The notes beneath the pieces were generated by a model. That model had not been told where the DNA came from and ran no database searches. It worked only from the letters and a program-made list of their open reading frames with translations. The position numbers and the translations under genes are program-made. From Sphingomonas sp. CFBP 8760 (GTDB lineage: Bacteria > Pseudomonadota > Alphaproteobacteria > Sphingomonadales > Sphingomonadaceae), in NCBI RefSeq assembly GCF_014841615.1, contig NZ_JACYUG010000005.1, positions 15,366 to 79,365 on the forward strand: 64,000 nt of DNA, in the 5' to 3' direction. Positions 15,617 through 23,359 of this stretch are shown in pieces. Each line of letters opens with the position of its first letter. The first letter of the stretch is position 1.

Positions 15617-15762
15617 GGACGAACCAACGCCGCAAGCGCGCGGATCGCTTCAAGCCTTCAAGACTATCGCAGACGAAGGATTACCGATCGTTCCGATATC
15701 CAGATTGGAACAAACAGATCGAACGGTTGGTCGTATCGATCAGTTTGCGCGATACAAGCTGC

Positions 15763-16635
15763 ATGACCCTGGAGCAGCTCAGAATCTTCGTCGGTGTCGC
15801 CGAGCGCGAACACGTCACCAAGGCAGCAGAGGTGCTGAACGTCACGCAGTCCGCTGCCTCCGGCGCGGTCGCGGCCCTCGAAGCGCGCTACGGGGTTCCT
15901 CTGTTTCACCGCGTCGGGCGTGGCATCCAGCTGACCGAAGCGGGCCGCGGCTTTCTGGAGGAAGCGCGCGCGGTGCTGGGGCGGGCAGCGCATGCCGAGA
16001 CGATGCTGGCGGACTATGCCGGGCTTGCCCGTGGTTCGTTGCGGATCGTCGCCAGCCAGACGATCGCAAGCTACTGGTTGCCCGCAAGGCTTGCCGCCTT
16101 CCACGACCGCCACCCGCAGATCGCGGTCGAGCTGGCGATCGACAACACCGAAGGCGCGGCAGCGCAGGTCCTTAGCGGAGCGGCGGAACTCGGTTTCGTT
16201 GAAGGCGAAGTGGACGAACCAGCGCTGGCGCATTGGGAAGTCGGACGCGATCCGATGGTGCTGGTCGGACGCAGGGACGCCGAGCGTGTCGACGAGGACT
16301 GGCTTCGCGCTGCACGCTGGATCGTCCGCGAGCAGGGTTCGGGCACGCGCTCGACCTTCGAGGACGTGCTGCGAACGCGCGGGTTTGATCCGGCCCAGCT
16401 GACGGTAGCGATGACGCTGCCGTCCAACGAGGCGGTGCGTACCGCGGTCGAGGCCGGTGCCGGCGTCGCTGTGTTGTCGCGATTGGTCGTCGCACGCGCG
16501 CTCAAGGCCGGCGATCTGGTCGAGCTGGCGCTTGAGTTACCCGATCGCGCCTTCCACGCGCTGCGCCACAAGGAACGCTATCGCACCCGCGCGGCCGACG
16601 CGCTGACGGACCTCATCAAGGAGCAGGTCGCATGA
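15763..16635 (+). CDS. LysR-type regulator of the sulfite/molybdoenzyme cluster (290 aa)
   Basis: N-terminal winged helix-turn-helix (MTLEQLRIFVGVAEREHVTK, AASGAVAALEARYGVPLFHR) and a C-terminal substrate-binding-like domain. It is of the CysB/CbbR-like branch. Start ATG 15763 gives the canonical N-terminus. It is divergent from the cytoplasmic molybdoenzyme across 146 bp and overlaps the TDT transporter by 4 nt, so it probably controls both directions from the shared intergenic region. Confidence 0.87.
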   Translation: MTLEQLRIFVGVAEREHVTKAAEVLNVTQSAASGAVAALEARYGVPLFHRVGRGIQLTEAGRGFLEEARAVLGRAAHAETMLADYAGLARGSLRIVASQTIASYWLPARLAAFHDRHPQIAVELAIDNTEGAAAQVLSGAAELGFVEGEVDEPALAHWEVGRDPMVLVGRRDAERVDEDWLRAARWIVREQGSGTRSTFEDVLRTRGFDPAQLTVAMTLPSNEAVRTAVEAGAGVAVLSRLVVARALKAGDLVELALELPDRAFHALRHKERYRTRAADALTDLIKEQVA

Positions 16636-17783
16636 CTGCCGACGCACCTTCGGCCCTGACCGGCCTCAAGCCGCTAAGCAGGCTCGATCACCCGCGCGAG
16701 ATGATCCGCCAGTTCACACCCAACTGGTTTGCCGCGACCATGGGCACCGGCATCCTCGCTCTCGCGCTGCCGCAGGTGCCCGGCATCGGCCCCGCGCTCA
16801 AACCGATTGGCGAGGTGTTGTGGTTCTTCAACATCGCGCTCTTCATCCTGTTCGCCGGTCTCTATGGCGCGCGCTGGGCGATGTTCGGGCATGAGGCACG
16901 GCGCATCTTCGGCCACAACACCGTGTCGATGTTCATCGGGACCATCCCGATGGGCCTGGCGACGATCATCAACGGATGTCTCGCCTTCGGGATCGCGCGA
17001 TTCGGTAACGGCATCATGCCGGTCGCACACGTCCTGTGGTGGATCGACGTCGCCATGTCGCTCGCCTGCGGCGTGTTGATCCCCTACCTGATGTTTACCC
17101 GCCACGAGCACAGCCTGGACGGCATGACCGCGGTATGGCTGCTGCCGGTCGTCGCAGCGGAAGTGGCGGGTGCCAGCGGCGGGCTGCTCGCGCCGCATCT
17201 GACCGATCCCCACGCGCAGATCGTGACGCTCGCGACCTCGTATGTGCTGTGGGCCTATTCGGTGCCGGTCGCGTTTGGCATCCTCGCTATTCTGATCCTG
17301 CGCATGGCGCTCCACAAGCTCCCGCACGAGAGCATGGCGGCATCCTCCTGGCTCGCGCTGGGGCCGATCGGCACCGGGGCGCTGGGTATGCTGGTGCTTG
17401 GGGCGGATGCGCCGGCGATCCTCGCGGCGCACGGGCTGGTCGGTGTCGGTACCGTCGCGCAAGGGATCGGCGTCGTCGCCGGGCTCTGCCTGTGGGGTTT
17501 CGGCCTGTGGTGGCTGGCGCTCGCGACGCTCATCACCATCCGCTACTGGCGCGCCGGCGTCCCATTCAACCTTGGCTGGTGGGGCTATACCTTCCCGCTC
17601 GGCGTCTACACCGTCGCCACCTTCCGCCTCGGTACGACGCTGAACCTCGGCTTCTTCGGTATCGTCGGCACGGTGCTGACGATCGCGCTCGCGGCGATGT
17701 GGCTGCTGGTCGGTGCCAAGACGCTCGCCGGAGCATGGCGCGGCAACCTGTTCGTCTCGCCCTGCATCGCTACCCCGAACTGA
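16632..17783 (+). CDS. TDT/TehA/SSU1-family transporter, probable sulfite exporter (383 aa)
   Basis: About ten hydrophobic helices with the family opening FTPNWFAATMGTGILALAL and the WGYTFPLGVYTVATFRLG segment near the end. The TDT family includes TehA, malate carriers and the yeast SSU1 sulfite pump. Placement between a LysR gene and the periplasmic sulfite dehydrogenase genes favours sulfite efflux to where it is oxidised. Overlap with the LysR stop is 4 nt. Confidence 0.8.
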   Translation: MTADAPSALTGLKPLSRLDHPREMIRQFTPNWFAATMGTGILALALPQVPGIGPALKPIGEVLWFFNIALFILFAGLYGARWAMFGHEARRIFGHNTVSMFIGTIPMGLATIINGCLAFGIARFGNGIMPVAHVLWWIDVAMSLACGVLIPYLMFTRHEHSLDGMTAVWLLPVVAAEVAGASGGLLAPHLTDPHAQIVTLATSYVLWAYSVPVAFGILAILILRMALHKLPHESMAASSWLALGPIGTGALGMLVLGADAPAILAAHGLVGVGTVAQGIGVVAGLCLWGFGLWWLALATLITIRYWRAGVPFNLGWWGYTFPLGVYTVATFRLGTTLNLGFFGIVGTVLTIALAAMWLLVGAKTLAGAWRGNLFVSPCIATPN

Positions 17784-17872
17784 TCCACCCTGATGATCGG
17801 ATCAGTCGGTCCGATCACTTGCAGAACGCCCCTTCGATCCGCCAGCGTGGCTGGCCACAGGAGAGCCTTGTC

Positions 17873-19108
17873 ATGGACAATTTTGACGCCGCGCTGGCGA
17901 GTGAAACCAGCCGTCGCCGCTTTCTCAGGCGTACGGCGCTCGGCACCGCCGGCCTTGCCGCAGCACCTGCGCTGGCGCAGCAGCTCGTCGACCTGAAGCT
18001 GCGTGGCGGCAATGCCGAGCGGCCGATGACCAGCGCCTTTCCTGGCAAGGGCAGCATGATCCTCCAACGCATCCATCCTCCGCTGTTGGAGACGCCGATG
18101 GACGTGTTCGACAAGTCGGTGTTCACGCCCAACGACCAGTTCTTCGTCCGCTGGCACTGGGCCGACATCCCGACCTCGATCGACGTCGAGAGCTTTCGCC
18201 TCAAGGTCTTCGGCCACGTCAACAGACCGCTGTCGATCAGCCTTGCCCAACTGCTGCGCCTGCCGCGCGTCGAGATGGCAGCGGTCAATCAGTGCTCGGG
18301 CAACAGCCGTGGGTTGTTCCAGCCGCGTGTCGCCGGCGCGCAATGGGGCAACGGCGCGATGGGCAATGCCAAATGGCTCGGTGTGCGCCTGCGCGACGTG
18401 CTTGATCTCGCCGGGGTCAAAGCAGGCGCGGTACAGGTACGCTTCGGCGCTCTCGATCAGCCGGTCGTCGCTGGCGCCCCCGACTTCGAGAAGGCGCTTG
18501 GGCTCGACCATGCCCGCGACGGCGAGGTGATGATCGCCTTCGGCATGAACGGCGAGCAGCTGCCGCTCCTCAACGGCTTCCCTTGCCGGTTGATCGTGCC
18601 GGGCTGGTATTCGACCTATTGGGTCAAGATGCTGAACGCGATCGAGGTGCTGCCCGGCCCTGACGACCAATATTGGATGGCCAAGGCTTACAAGATCCCG
18701 GCGACGCCGGGCGCCAACGTGATGCCGGGACAGAAAGACTTCCCGACCGTCCCGATTAACCGCATGATCCCGCGTAGCTGGATGACCAGCCTGCCGGATG
18801 GCCAGGTGATCGCCTATGAAGCGTCCATCCCGGTTGGCGGGATCGCGATGGGCGGCGACTGCGGCGTCGCCAAGGTCGATGTCTCATCCGATGGTGGCCG
18901 CACCTGGTACAGGACGACGCTCGGATCGGATGAGGGCAAGTATAGCTTCCGGCGCTGGGATGGTCGCGTGCCGCTTAGGCGCGGTCCCAACCCCATCATG
19001 GTGCGCTGCTGGAACGCCAACGGTGTCGCTCAGCCGATGAAGCCGATCTGGAACCCCGGCGGGTTCATGCGCGGCAACATCGAAACCACCACCATCATTG
19101 CGGCCTGA
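17873..19108 (+). CDS. sorA: Tat-exported sulfite dehydrogenase, molybdenum subunit, SorA-like (411 aa)
   Basis: Twin-arginine signal (SRRRFLRRTALGTAGLAAA) then a sulfite-oxidase fold with the Mo-ligand Cys141 in NQCSGNSRG, and the RLIVPGWYSTYWVKMLNAIE segment typical of the family. A C-terminal dimerisation domain has VDVSSDGGRTWYRTTL. It is followed after 12 bp by a monohaem cytochrome c, matching the SorAB periplasmic enzyme that passes sulfite electrons to cytochrome c. The longer in-frame upstream region overlaps the transporter gene and is not coding. Confidence 0.87.
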   Translation: MDNFDAALASETSRRRFLRRTALGTAGLAAAPALAQQLVDLKLRGGNAERPMTSAFPGKGSMILQRIHPPLLETPMDVFDKSVFTPNDQFFVRWHWADIPTSIDVESFRLKVFGHVNRPLSISLAQLLRLPRVEMAAVNQCSGNSRGLFQPRVAGAQWGNGAMGNAKWLGVRLRDVLDLAGVKAGAVQVRFGALDQPVVAGAPDFEKALGLDHARDGEVMIAFGMNGEQLPLLNGFPCRLIVPGWYSTYWVKMLNAIEVLPGPDDQYWMAKAYKIPATPGANVMPGQKDFPTVPINRMIPRSWMTSLPDGQVIAYEASIPVGGIAMGGDCGVAKVDVSSDGGRTWYRTTLGSDEGKYSFRRWDGRVPLRRGPNPIMVRCWNANGVAQPMKPIWNPGGFMRGNIETTTIIAA

Positions 19109-19120
19109 GGAGCGAGTAGC

Positions 19121-19603
19121 ATGAAGACCCCGTCTCCCGGCATCATGGCCGCTGGCCTGATCGGCCTGACCGGCATTATCCTCGTCTCGATCGGGGCGCC
19201 GAGCAGCCGCAAGGCGCCTGCCCCGATCTCCGAGACATCCGAGCCGGCACCGCCCACCAGCGTCTCAGCCCGCGGCTTTTCGCTCGCCTCGACCAGCGTC
19301 GACCTGCCGGTCGACGACGCGACCTATCCCGATGGTCTGCACGCCGACGTCGTCAACGCCAACTGCACTTCGTGCCACTCGGCCAGCATGGCGCTGACCC
19401 AGCCTGCGCTATCGGCGGATCAGTGGAAGGCGACCGTCACCAAGATGCGCGAGGTCTACAAGGCGCCGGTGGCCGAGAAGGATGTCGACGAAATTGTCGC
19501 CTATCTCACCGCCATGCCGCATCAGAAGGCGGCACCCGCAACCGGCAAGGCGCAAGACCCCGATCCCAAGGTGGCTCCCGATGTTTCAGGTGGCACCGGC
19601 TAA
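19121..19603 (+). CDS. sorB: monohaem cytochrome c, SorB-like subunit (160 aa)
   Basis: N-terminal hydrophobic signal or anchor (MAAGLIGLTGIILVSIG), a Pro/Ala-rich linker, then a small class I cytochrome c with CTSCH at residues 82-86 and a likely Met axial ligand in LTAMPHQ near 131. It directly follows the SorA-like gene. It would take electrons from the molybdenum subunit and hand them to the respiratory chain in the periplasm. Confidence 0.85.
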   Translation: MKTPSPGIMAAGLIGLTGIILVSIGAPSSRKAPAPISETSEPAPPTSVSARGFSLASTSVDLPVDDATYPDGLHADVVNANCTSCHSASMALTQPALSADQWKATVTKMREVYKAPVAEKDVDEIVAYLTAMPHQKAAPATGKAQDPDPKVAPDVSGGTG

Positions 19604-19910
19604 CCGAGCCATAATCCCAAAATACCATTTCAATCGGGAAAGTCGTCATAACCGGTCGGTTGTGACGCTGTGGAACCTACCACGGCCTCTCAAGGGTTTG
19701 CGTGTGTCAGAACCGTGGTTCAGAATGCCCGCTTCGGAGATCGGCAACGTGCCTCGGCTACGACCGACTTTGGGTCGGGAGCCGACCGGCAGGACGTCGC
19801 TGGTGGCCGACCGACTGCTCGTGGGTGGCTAGCTGCCGTCCAGAGAACGGCCGGTTCAATGAGCGCGGTCCACAGGGTTTTCATTGCTCCACATGGCGCG
19901 CGCCTAACAC
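19604..19910. other. 307-bp gap, no supported gene
   Basis: Frames here have no start signal or family resemblance. It lies between the end of sorB and the end of a convergent merR-type gene. I see no T-tailed terminator. Confidence 0.6.
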
Positions 19911-20318
19911 TCAAGCGTGATCGAACGCTTGAAGGATCGGACACGGCCCGGCCGAGCCGCTTCCGCACTCTCTCGCGAGATGGCGAAGGGAGGCGCGCAC
20001 CCGCTCAAGCTCCTGAATCTTGGTGTCCAGCGCCGCAATCCGCTCATTGGCAAGCTCGCGTGCGCGGGCGCGATCGTCGGTTGCGTCGAGCGCTAGCAGT
20101 TCGCCGATCTGCTCCAACGTGAATCCGGCTGCCTGCGCCGAGCGGATAAACCGGAGGCGGCGCACGTCATCGACACCGTAGCGCCGAATACCACCGCTCG
20201 CGCCGGAGCCTCCGGGTCGGTCCGGCGTATCGAGCAAACCTCGGCGCTGATAGTAGCGCACGGTCTCGACACCGACGTCCCCTTCACGCGCGAGACCCGC
20301 AATCGTCAGTGCCGCCAT
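19911..20318 (-). CDS. MerR-family regulator, CueR-like metal loop (135 aa)
   Basis: MerR winged helix at the N-terminus (LTIAGLAREGDVGVETVRYYQRRGLL, RRYGVDDVRRLRFIRSAQAAGFTLEQI), a long dimerisation helix, and a C-terminal metal loop with two cysteines seven residues apart (ECGSGSAGPCP). CueR uses C-x7-C for Cu(I), Ag(I) and Au(I), while Hg(II) MerR uses C-x8-C plus an earlier Cys that is absent here, so monovalent copper is the favoured inducer. Start at 20318. It is divergent from the glutaredoxin-MauE gene across a MerR-type promoter. Confidence 0.87.
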   Translation of the reverse strand: MAALTIAGLAREGDVGVETVRYYQRRGLLDTPDRPGGSGASGGIRRYGVDDVRRLRFIRSAQAAGFTLEQIGELLALDATDDRARARELANERIAALDTKIQELERVRASLRHLARECGSGSAGPCPILQAFDHA

Positions 20319-20321
20319 GCC

Positions 20322-20352
20322 TTGACTCCGTACTATAGTACGGACCCTATAT
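20322..20352 (+). promoter_or_regulatory. MerR-type promoter/operator of the glutaredoxin-MauE gene
   Basis: TTGACT (20322-20327) is followed by a perfect 16-bp palindrome CCGTACTATAGTACGG (20328-20343) and a CTATATA -10 region, giving the overlong 19-20-bp spacer that MerR activators correct by DNA distortion. It lies between the two divergent genes. Confidence 0.85.
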
Positions 20353-20381
20353 AGGTTCCGCGAACAGGATGGAGAAGTGAG

Positions 20382-21149
20382 ATGGCGACCGCGGCGCCCA
20401 AGAAAGCAACGATCTATCGCATGGTGATGCCGACGCACACCTGCCCCTATGGCGTGAAGGCCAAGGATCTGCTGCGCCGGCAAGGTTACGAGGTCGAGGA
20501 TCATTGGCTGCGCACGCGCGAGGAGACCGACGCGTTCAAGGCGGAGCACGGCGTGAAGACCACACCGCAGACCTTCATCGGGGGCGAGCGGGTAGGGGGT
20601 TATGACGATCTGCGCCGCTTCTTCGGCAAGGCGGTGCGCGATCCCAAGGCGGTCACTTACCGGCCCGTAGTCGCGGTGTTCGCCATGACCGCGCTGATGG
20701 CGCTCGCGGCCAGCTACGCTGCCTTCGGCTCGCCGTTCACGGTCCGCGCTGGGGAATGGTTCATCGCCTTCTCGATGTGCGTGCTCGCCATGCTGAAGCT
20801 TCAGAACGTCGAGAGCTTCTCGAGCATGTTCCTCAACTACGATCTGCTCGCCAAGCGCTGGGTGCCCTATTCCTACGTCTATCCCTACGCAGAAGGTGTT
20901 GCGGGCGTGCTGATGGCCGCTGGTGTCCTCACTTGGCTTTCGGTGCCGATCGCGCTCGTCATCGGGACGATCGGTGCGGTATCCGTCATCAAGGCGGTCT
21001 ATGTCGACAAACGCGAACTCAAGTGCGCCTGCGTGGGTGGGGACAGCAATGTGCCTCTGGGCTTCCTGTCGCTGACTGAGAACGTGATGATGGTCGCCAT
21101 GGCGCTATGGATGGTGATCGCTCCGGCAGCGCTCTCGATGCCGCACTGA
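20382..21149 (+). CDS. glutaredoxin-MauE membrane fusion protein (255 aa)
   Basis: Residues 8-85 form a glutaredoxin domain with CPYG at 21-24, the TTPQTFIGGERVGG cis-Pro block and a glutathione-site pattern. About four membrane helices follow from about residue 92 (VVAVFAMTALMALAASYAAF, WFIAFSMCVLAMLKL and others) as in MauE/DoxD-like redox proteins, with a conserved KCACVGG cysteine pair near residue 213. It is under a MerR-type promoter beside a CueR-like regulator, so it probably handles thiol redox or copper delivery under copper stress. A truncated homologue lies at 56047-56406. Exact reaction unknown. Confidence 0.85.
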   Translation: MATAAPKKATIYRMVMPTHTCPYGVKAKDLLRRQGYEVEDHWLRTREETDAFKAEHGVKTTPQTFIGGERVGGYDDLRRFFGKAVRDPKAVTYRPVVAVFAMTALMALAASYAAFGSPFTVRAGEWFIAFSMCVLAMLKLQNVESFSSMFLNYDLLAKRWVPYSYVYPYAEGVAGVLMAAGVLTWLSVPIALVIGTIGAVSVIKAVYVDKRELKCACVGGDSNVPLGFLSLTENVMMVAMALWMVIAPAALSMPH

Positions 21150-21188
21150 GCCGTTGACTTCAGGTCCAAAAGGCTGCCGATAGCTGGC

Positions 21189-21530
21189 GTGAAATCCGGA
21201 TCTCGCCCTCGTGTCAGCTTCGTTCGCACTGCCGTCCTGGCCGTGCTTGCGATGATGCTGCTCGTCCGGTTGGGGCCGATCTGCGAAACCAGTGCTCAAG
21301 CAGCTCCGATCGCCTCGGCAATGGCTGGGTGCGAGGAAAAAGGCTCTTCGGCACCGGACAAGAAGGCACCTCAGCCGGCCTGCGCGACGCCCTGCATCGC
21401 CGTCCCGGGGGAAGCCCTGGCGAGGGCAGAGCCGTTATTCTCATTCCCGATCGCCGCTTGGCCTTCGCCGACCCCTGTCATGAACGGGTGGCTGATACCG
21501 CCCGCCACTCCACCTCCACGAGCCGTGTAA
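21189..21530 (+). CDS. exported or membrane-anchored hypothetical protein (113 aa)
   Basis: One N-terminal hydrophobic segment (FVRTAVLAVLAMMLLVRLG) then a Cys-containing Ala/Pro-rich region with CE, CATPC and no recognised domain. It lies between the glutaredoxin-MauE gene and a Cys-rich small protein, so it is likely part of the copper island. Start GTG or ATG near 21189; RBS not strong. Confidence 0.5.
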   Translation: MKSGSRPRVSFVRTAVLAVLAMMLLVRLGPICETSAQAAPIASAMAGCEEKGSSAPDKKAPQPACATPCIAVPGEALARAEPLFSFPIAAWPSPTPVMNGWLIPPATPPPRAV

Positions 21531-21571
21531 CCATCCAACAGGTTTCACACATTCAATCGACGGAGCTTTTA

Positions 21572-21775
21572 ATGACCAAGTTCAAGCTGATCGGCGCAGC
21601 GCTGGCGCTCGCCCTTCCGACCGCAGCCTTCGCGGCCGGGTCCTGCTGCGCCGACATGGCGTGCTGCAAAGACGGTGCCGATTGCTGCAAGGACGGCAAG
21701 GGCGATTGCTGCAAGGACATGAAGAAGGGCGGCGATCATGCCGGTCACGACATGTCCGGAATGCCCAAAAAGTAA
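21572..21775 (+). CDS. small exported CC-repeat protein (67 aa)
   Basis: Signal peptide (LIGAALALALPTAAFAAG) and then four vicinal cysteine pairs spaced by 4-6 residues (SCCADMACCKDG, DCCKDGKGDCC), ending in a His/Met segment DHAGHDMSGMP. Eight Cys in a 45-residue mature chain, plus His and Met, points to soft-metal binding in the periplasm. A T-tailed hairpin follows directly. I know no named family with confidence. Confidence 0.7.
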   Translation: MTKFKLIGAALALALPTAAFAAGSCCADMACCKDGADCCKDGKGDCCKDMKKGGDHAGHDMSGMPKK

Positions 21776-21781
21776 GCCAGG

Positions 21782-21811
21782 GGAGGGAGGCGTCTGCGCC
21801 TCCCTCCTTTT
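21782..21811 (+). terminator. rho-independent terminator
   Basis: A perfect 11-bp stem GGAGGGAGGCG / CGCCTCCCTCC with loop TCTG is followed by TTTT, 7 bp past the CC-repeat gene's stop. It separates the rightward and leftward copper genes. Confidence 0.9.
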
Positions 21812-22251
21812 CAGTGGTGGGCGAACACCTTGCGTCCACCAGGTCCGAACGCAACGACGTCGTAGGGCTGGGTCTTCATGCCCGGCATCTCCATGCCCGG
21901 CGAGCCCATCGGCATCCCGGCAACCGCGAGCCCCGTCACACCCTTTGGGTGCGTTGCCAGAGCCCGCTTCATGTCGGCGATTGGCACATGACCCTCGAAA
22001 GTCATGCCGTCGATGATGGCCGTGTGGCATGAGGCCAAGTCCGCGGGCACGCCCCGGGCCTTCATGAACGCGGGCCGGTTCGCGTCGTCGACGACGCGGA
22101 CCGCCCGACCGAACTGAGCCTTCACCTGCTGCGCCCACTTCTCGCAACATGGGCAGCCCGGATCGCGGTGCATCAGCACCGGCCCGACAGCCACGGCTGC
22201 GACCGGCATGGCGAACGCTGCAACAGCGGCGAGAAGGCGAATGCGGGTCAT
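21811..22251 (-). CDS. exported DUF411 copper-associated protein (146 aa)
   Basis: Signal peptide followed by a DUF411 domain: MHRDPGCPCCEKWAQQV contains the family CPCC thioredoxin-like motif, with SCHTAIIDGMTFEGHVP further on. The C-terminus has a Met-rich MPMGSPGMEMPGM. DUF411 proteins are periplasmic and found with copper-resistance genes. It is the last gene of the leftward copper run, 59 bp after the DUF305 gene. Confidence 0.87.
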   Translation of the reverse strand: MTRIRLLAAVAAFAMPVAAVAVGPVLMHRDPGCPCCEKWAQQVKAQFGRAVRVVDDANRPAFMKARGVPADLASCHTAIIDGMTFEGHVPIADMKRALATHPKGVTGLAVAGMPMGSPGMEMPGMKTQPYDVVAFGPGGRKVFAHH

Positions 22252-22267
22252 GTCTATTCCTAGATGG

Positions 22268-22302
22268 CCGCCCCACCGCAGGCAAACCCTGCGGTGGGGC
22301 GG
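22268..22302. other. intercistronic 15-bp perfect hairpin
   Basis: CCGCCCCACCGCAGG and CCTGCGGTGGGGCGG flank a 5-nt loop between the DUF305 and DUF411 genes. There is no T-run on either side. Such a stem may protect or process the mRNA, or partly terminate before the DUF411 gene. Confidence 0.7.
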
Positions 22303-22309
22303 GGGCCGA

Positions 22310-22684
22310 TCACTGTGCAGCCTTGCCGTGCGCCCGCAGCCAGGCGTTCAGCTCGCCGACTTCCTTGTTCTGCTCGGCGATCGTCTTGGTGGCCATCATG
22401 CGGACCTTTGCGTCCTTGGTTTCGCGCAACACTATCTGCGACATGGCAATGCCACCGCGATGATGCTCGACCATTTTGCGGACCCAGGTCTCGGTCGCAT
22501 CAGCGCCCATGGCCGACATCATCTTCTGATGCATCTGCATTTCAGAGGGCGGATAGGGGTTCGCCGGCGTCGGCTTCATCATCTGACCGTGGTTCATGCC
22601 CGGATGATCCATGCCCTGCATCTGGGCGATGGCCGGAGCGGCGCCGAGCGCGGCCGCGAGGGCCAAAACAGTCATCTTCTTCAT
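22310..22684 (-). CDS. exported DUF305 protein (124 aa)
   Basis: Signal peptide (MKKMTVLALAAALGAAPAIA), a Met/His-rich stretch (MQGMDHPGMNHGQMM) and a DUF305 core with MVEHHRGGIAMSQIVL in place of the more common MIPHH. Probably a periplasmic copper-binding four-helix protein. It is 81 bp downstream of the membrane-bound DUF305 gene in the copper run. Confidence 0.85.
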   Translation of the reverse strand: MKKMTVLALAAALGAAPAIAQMQGMDHPGMNHGQMMKPTPANPYPPSEMQMHQKMMSAMGADATETWVRKMVEHHRGGIAMSQIVLRETKDAKVRMMATKTIAEQNKEVGELNAWLRAHGKAAQ

Positions 22685-22765
22685 CGTGTCTCTCCTGGGT
22701 AAACGCCCCCGCCCACAGGAGGGATACGGGCGCGCGTACCGTATCCCTCACGCCCATGATCGAAT

Positions 22766-23359
22766 TCAGCGGATCGGCTGAAGGGTATTCACCCCGACGC
22801 TATCATCAGTTTCAGGTGGGGGAGGGGGAACCTGCTTGTCACGATAGGAAGGCAGGTCGGGCGCATTCGCAGGCGTAGGATTTGCCTCAAGCCTGGCAAT
22901 GGCCCGCTTCATTTGCGTGATCTCACGAACCTGAGCATCGATGATTCCGTCCGCCAGCTTGCGCACCTCGGGGTCTTTGATGTGCGCGCGCTCGCTCGTC
23001 AGGATCGCGATCGAGTGGTGCGGGATCATGGCTTTCATCCAGCTCACGTCATCCACCGTCTCCTGGCTGCGGACGAGCCACAGCGCGAGCGCGAACACTA
23101 CGATGCTACCGCCGATAATCGCGGCATTCGTCCGCTTGTTCTTGTACATCGACCACATGAAAAGGAGCATGATGATCGCCATCGTGGCGCCCATCACGAA
23201 GGCCATCCAGAACCGCGTCTGGCTGAACTCTATATGCCCGAGGGCATAGACGTTCACGTACATCAGCCCGAACATGACAACGGTCGAAGTCGCCACCATT
23301 GCCGCAAAACGACCGTAGCCCATGCCCATGTTCATCTTGCCTTGGTGCTCGTCCATCAT
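22766..23359 (-). CDS. membrane-anchored DUF305 protein (197 aa)
   Basis: Three membrane helices (FAAMVATSTVVMFGLMYVNV, FWMAFVMGATMAIIMLLFMW, AAIIGGSIVVFALALWLV) precede a DUF305 domain with WMKAMIPHHSIAILTS and a Pro-rich tail. The ATG at 23359 overlaps the stop of the PepSY gene by 4 nt. Probably an inner-membrane copper-handling protein. Confidence 0.85.
   Translation of the reverse strand: MMDEHQGKMNMGMGYGRFAAMVATSTVVMFGLMYVNVYALGHIEFSQTRFWMAFVMGATMAIIMLLFMWSMYKNKRTNAAIIGGSIVVFALALWLVRSQETVDDVSWMKAMIPHHSIAILTSERAHIKDPEVRKLADGIIDAQVREITQMKRAIARLEANPTPANAPDLPSYRDKQVPPPPPETDDSVGVNTLQPIR

Noticed and set aside
14531..15766. 411-codon plus-strand frame over the molybdoenzyme gene
   Set aside because: His/Arg/Gly-rich composition and no motif; antisense shadow.
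17036..17872. Upstream extension of the SorA-like protein
   Set aside because: It overlaps the TDT transporter in another frame; the Tat signal begins at 17873.
19911..20318. MerR as an Hg(II) regulator
   Set aside because: The loop is C-x7-C and the earlier Cys of Hg-type MerR is absent; no merA or merT nearby.
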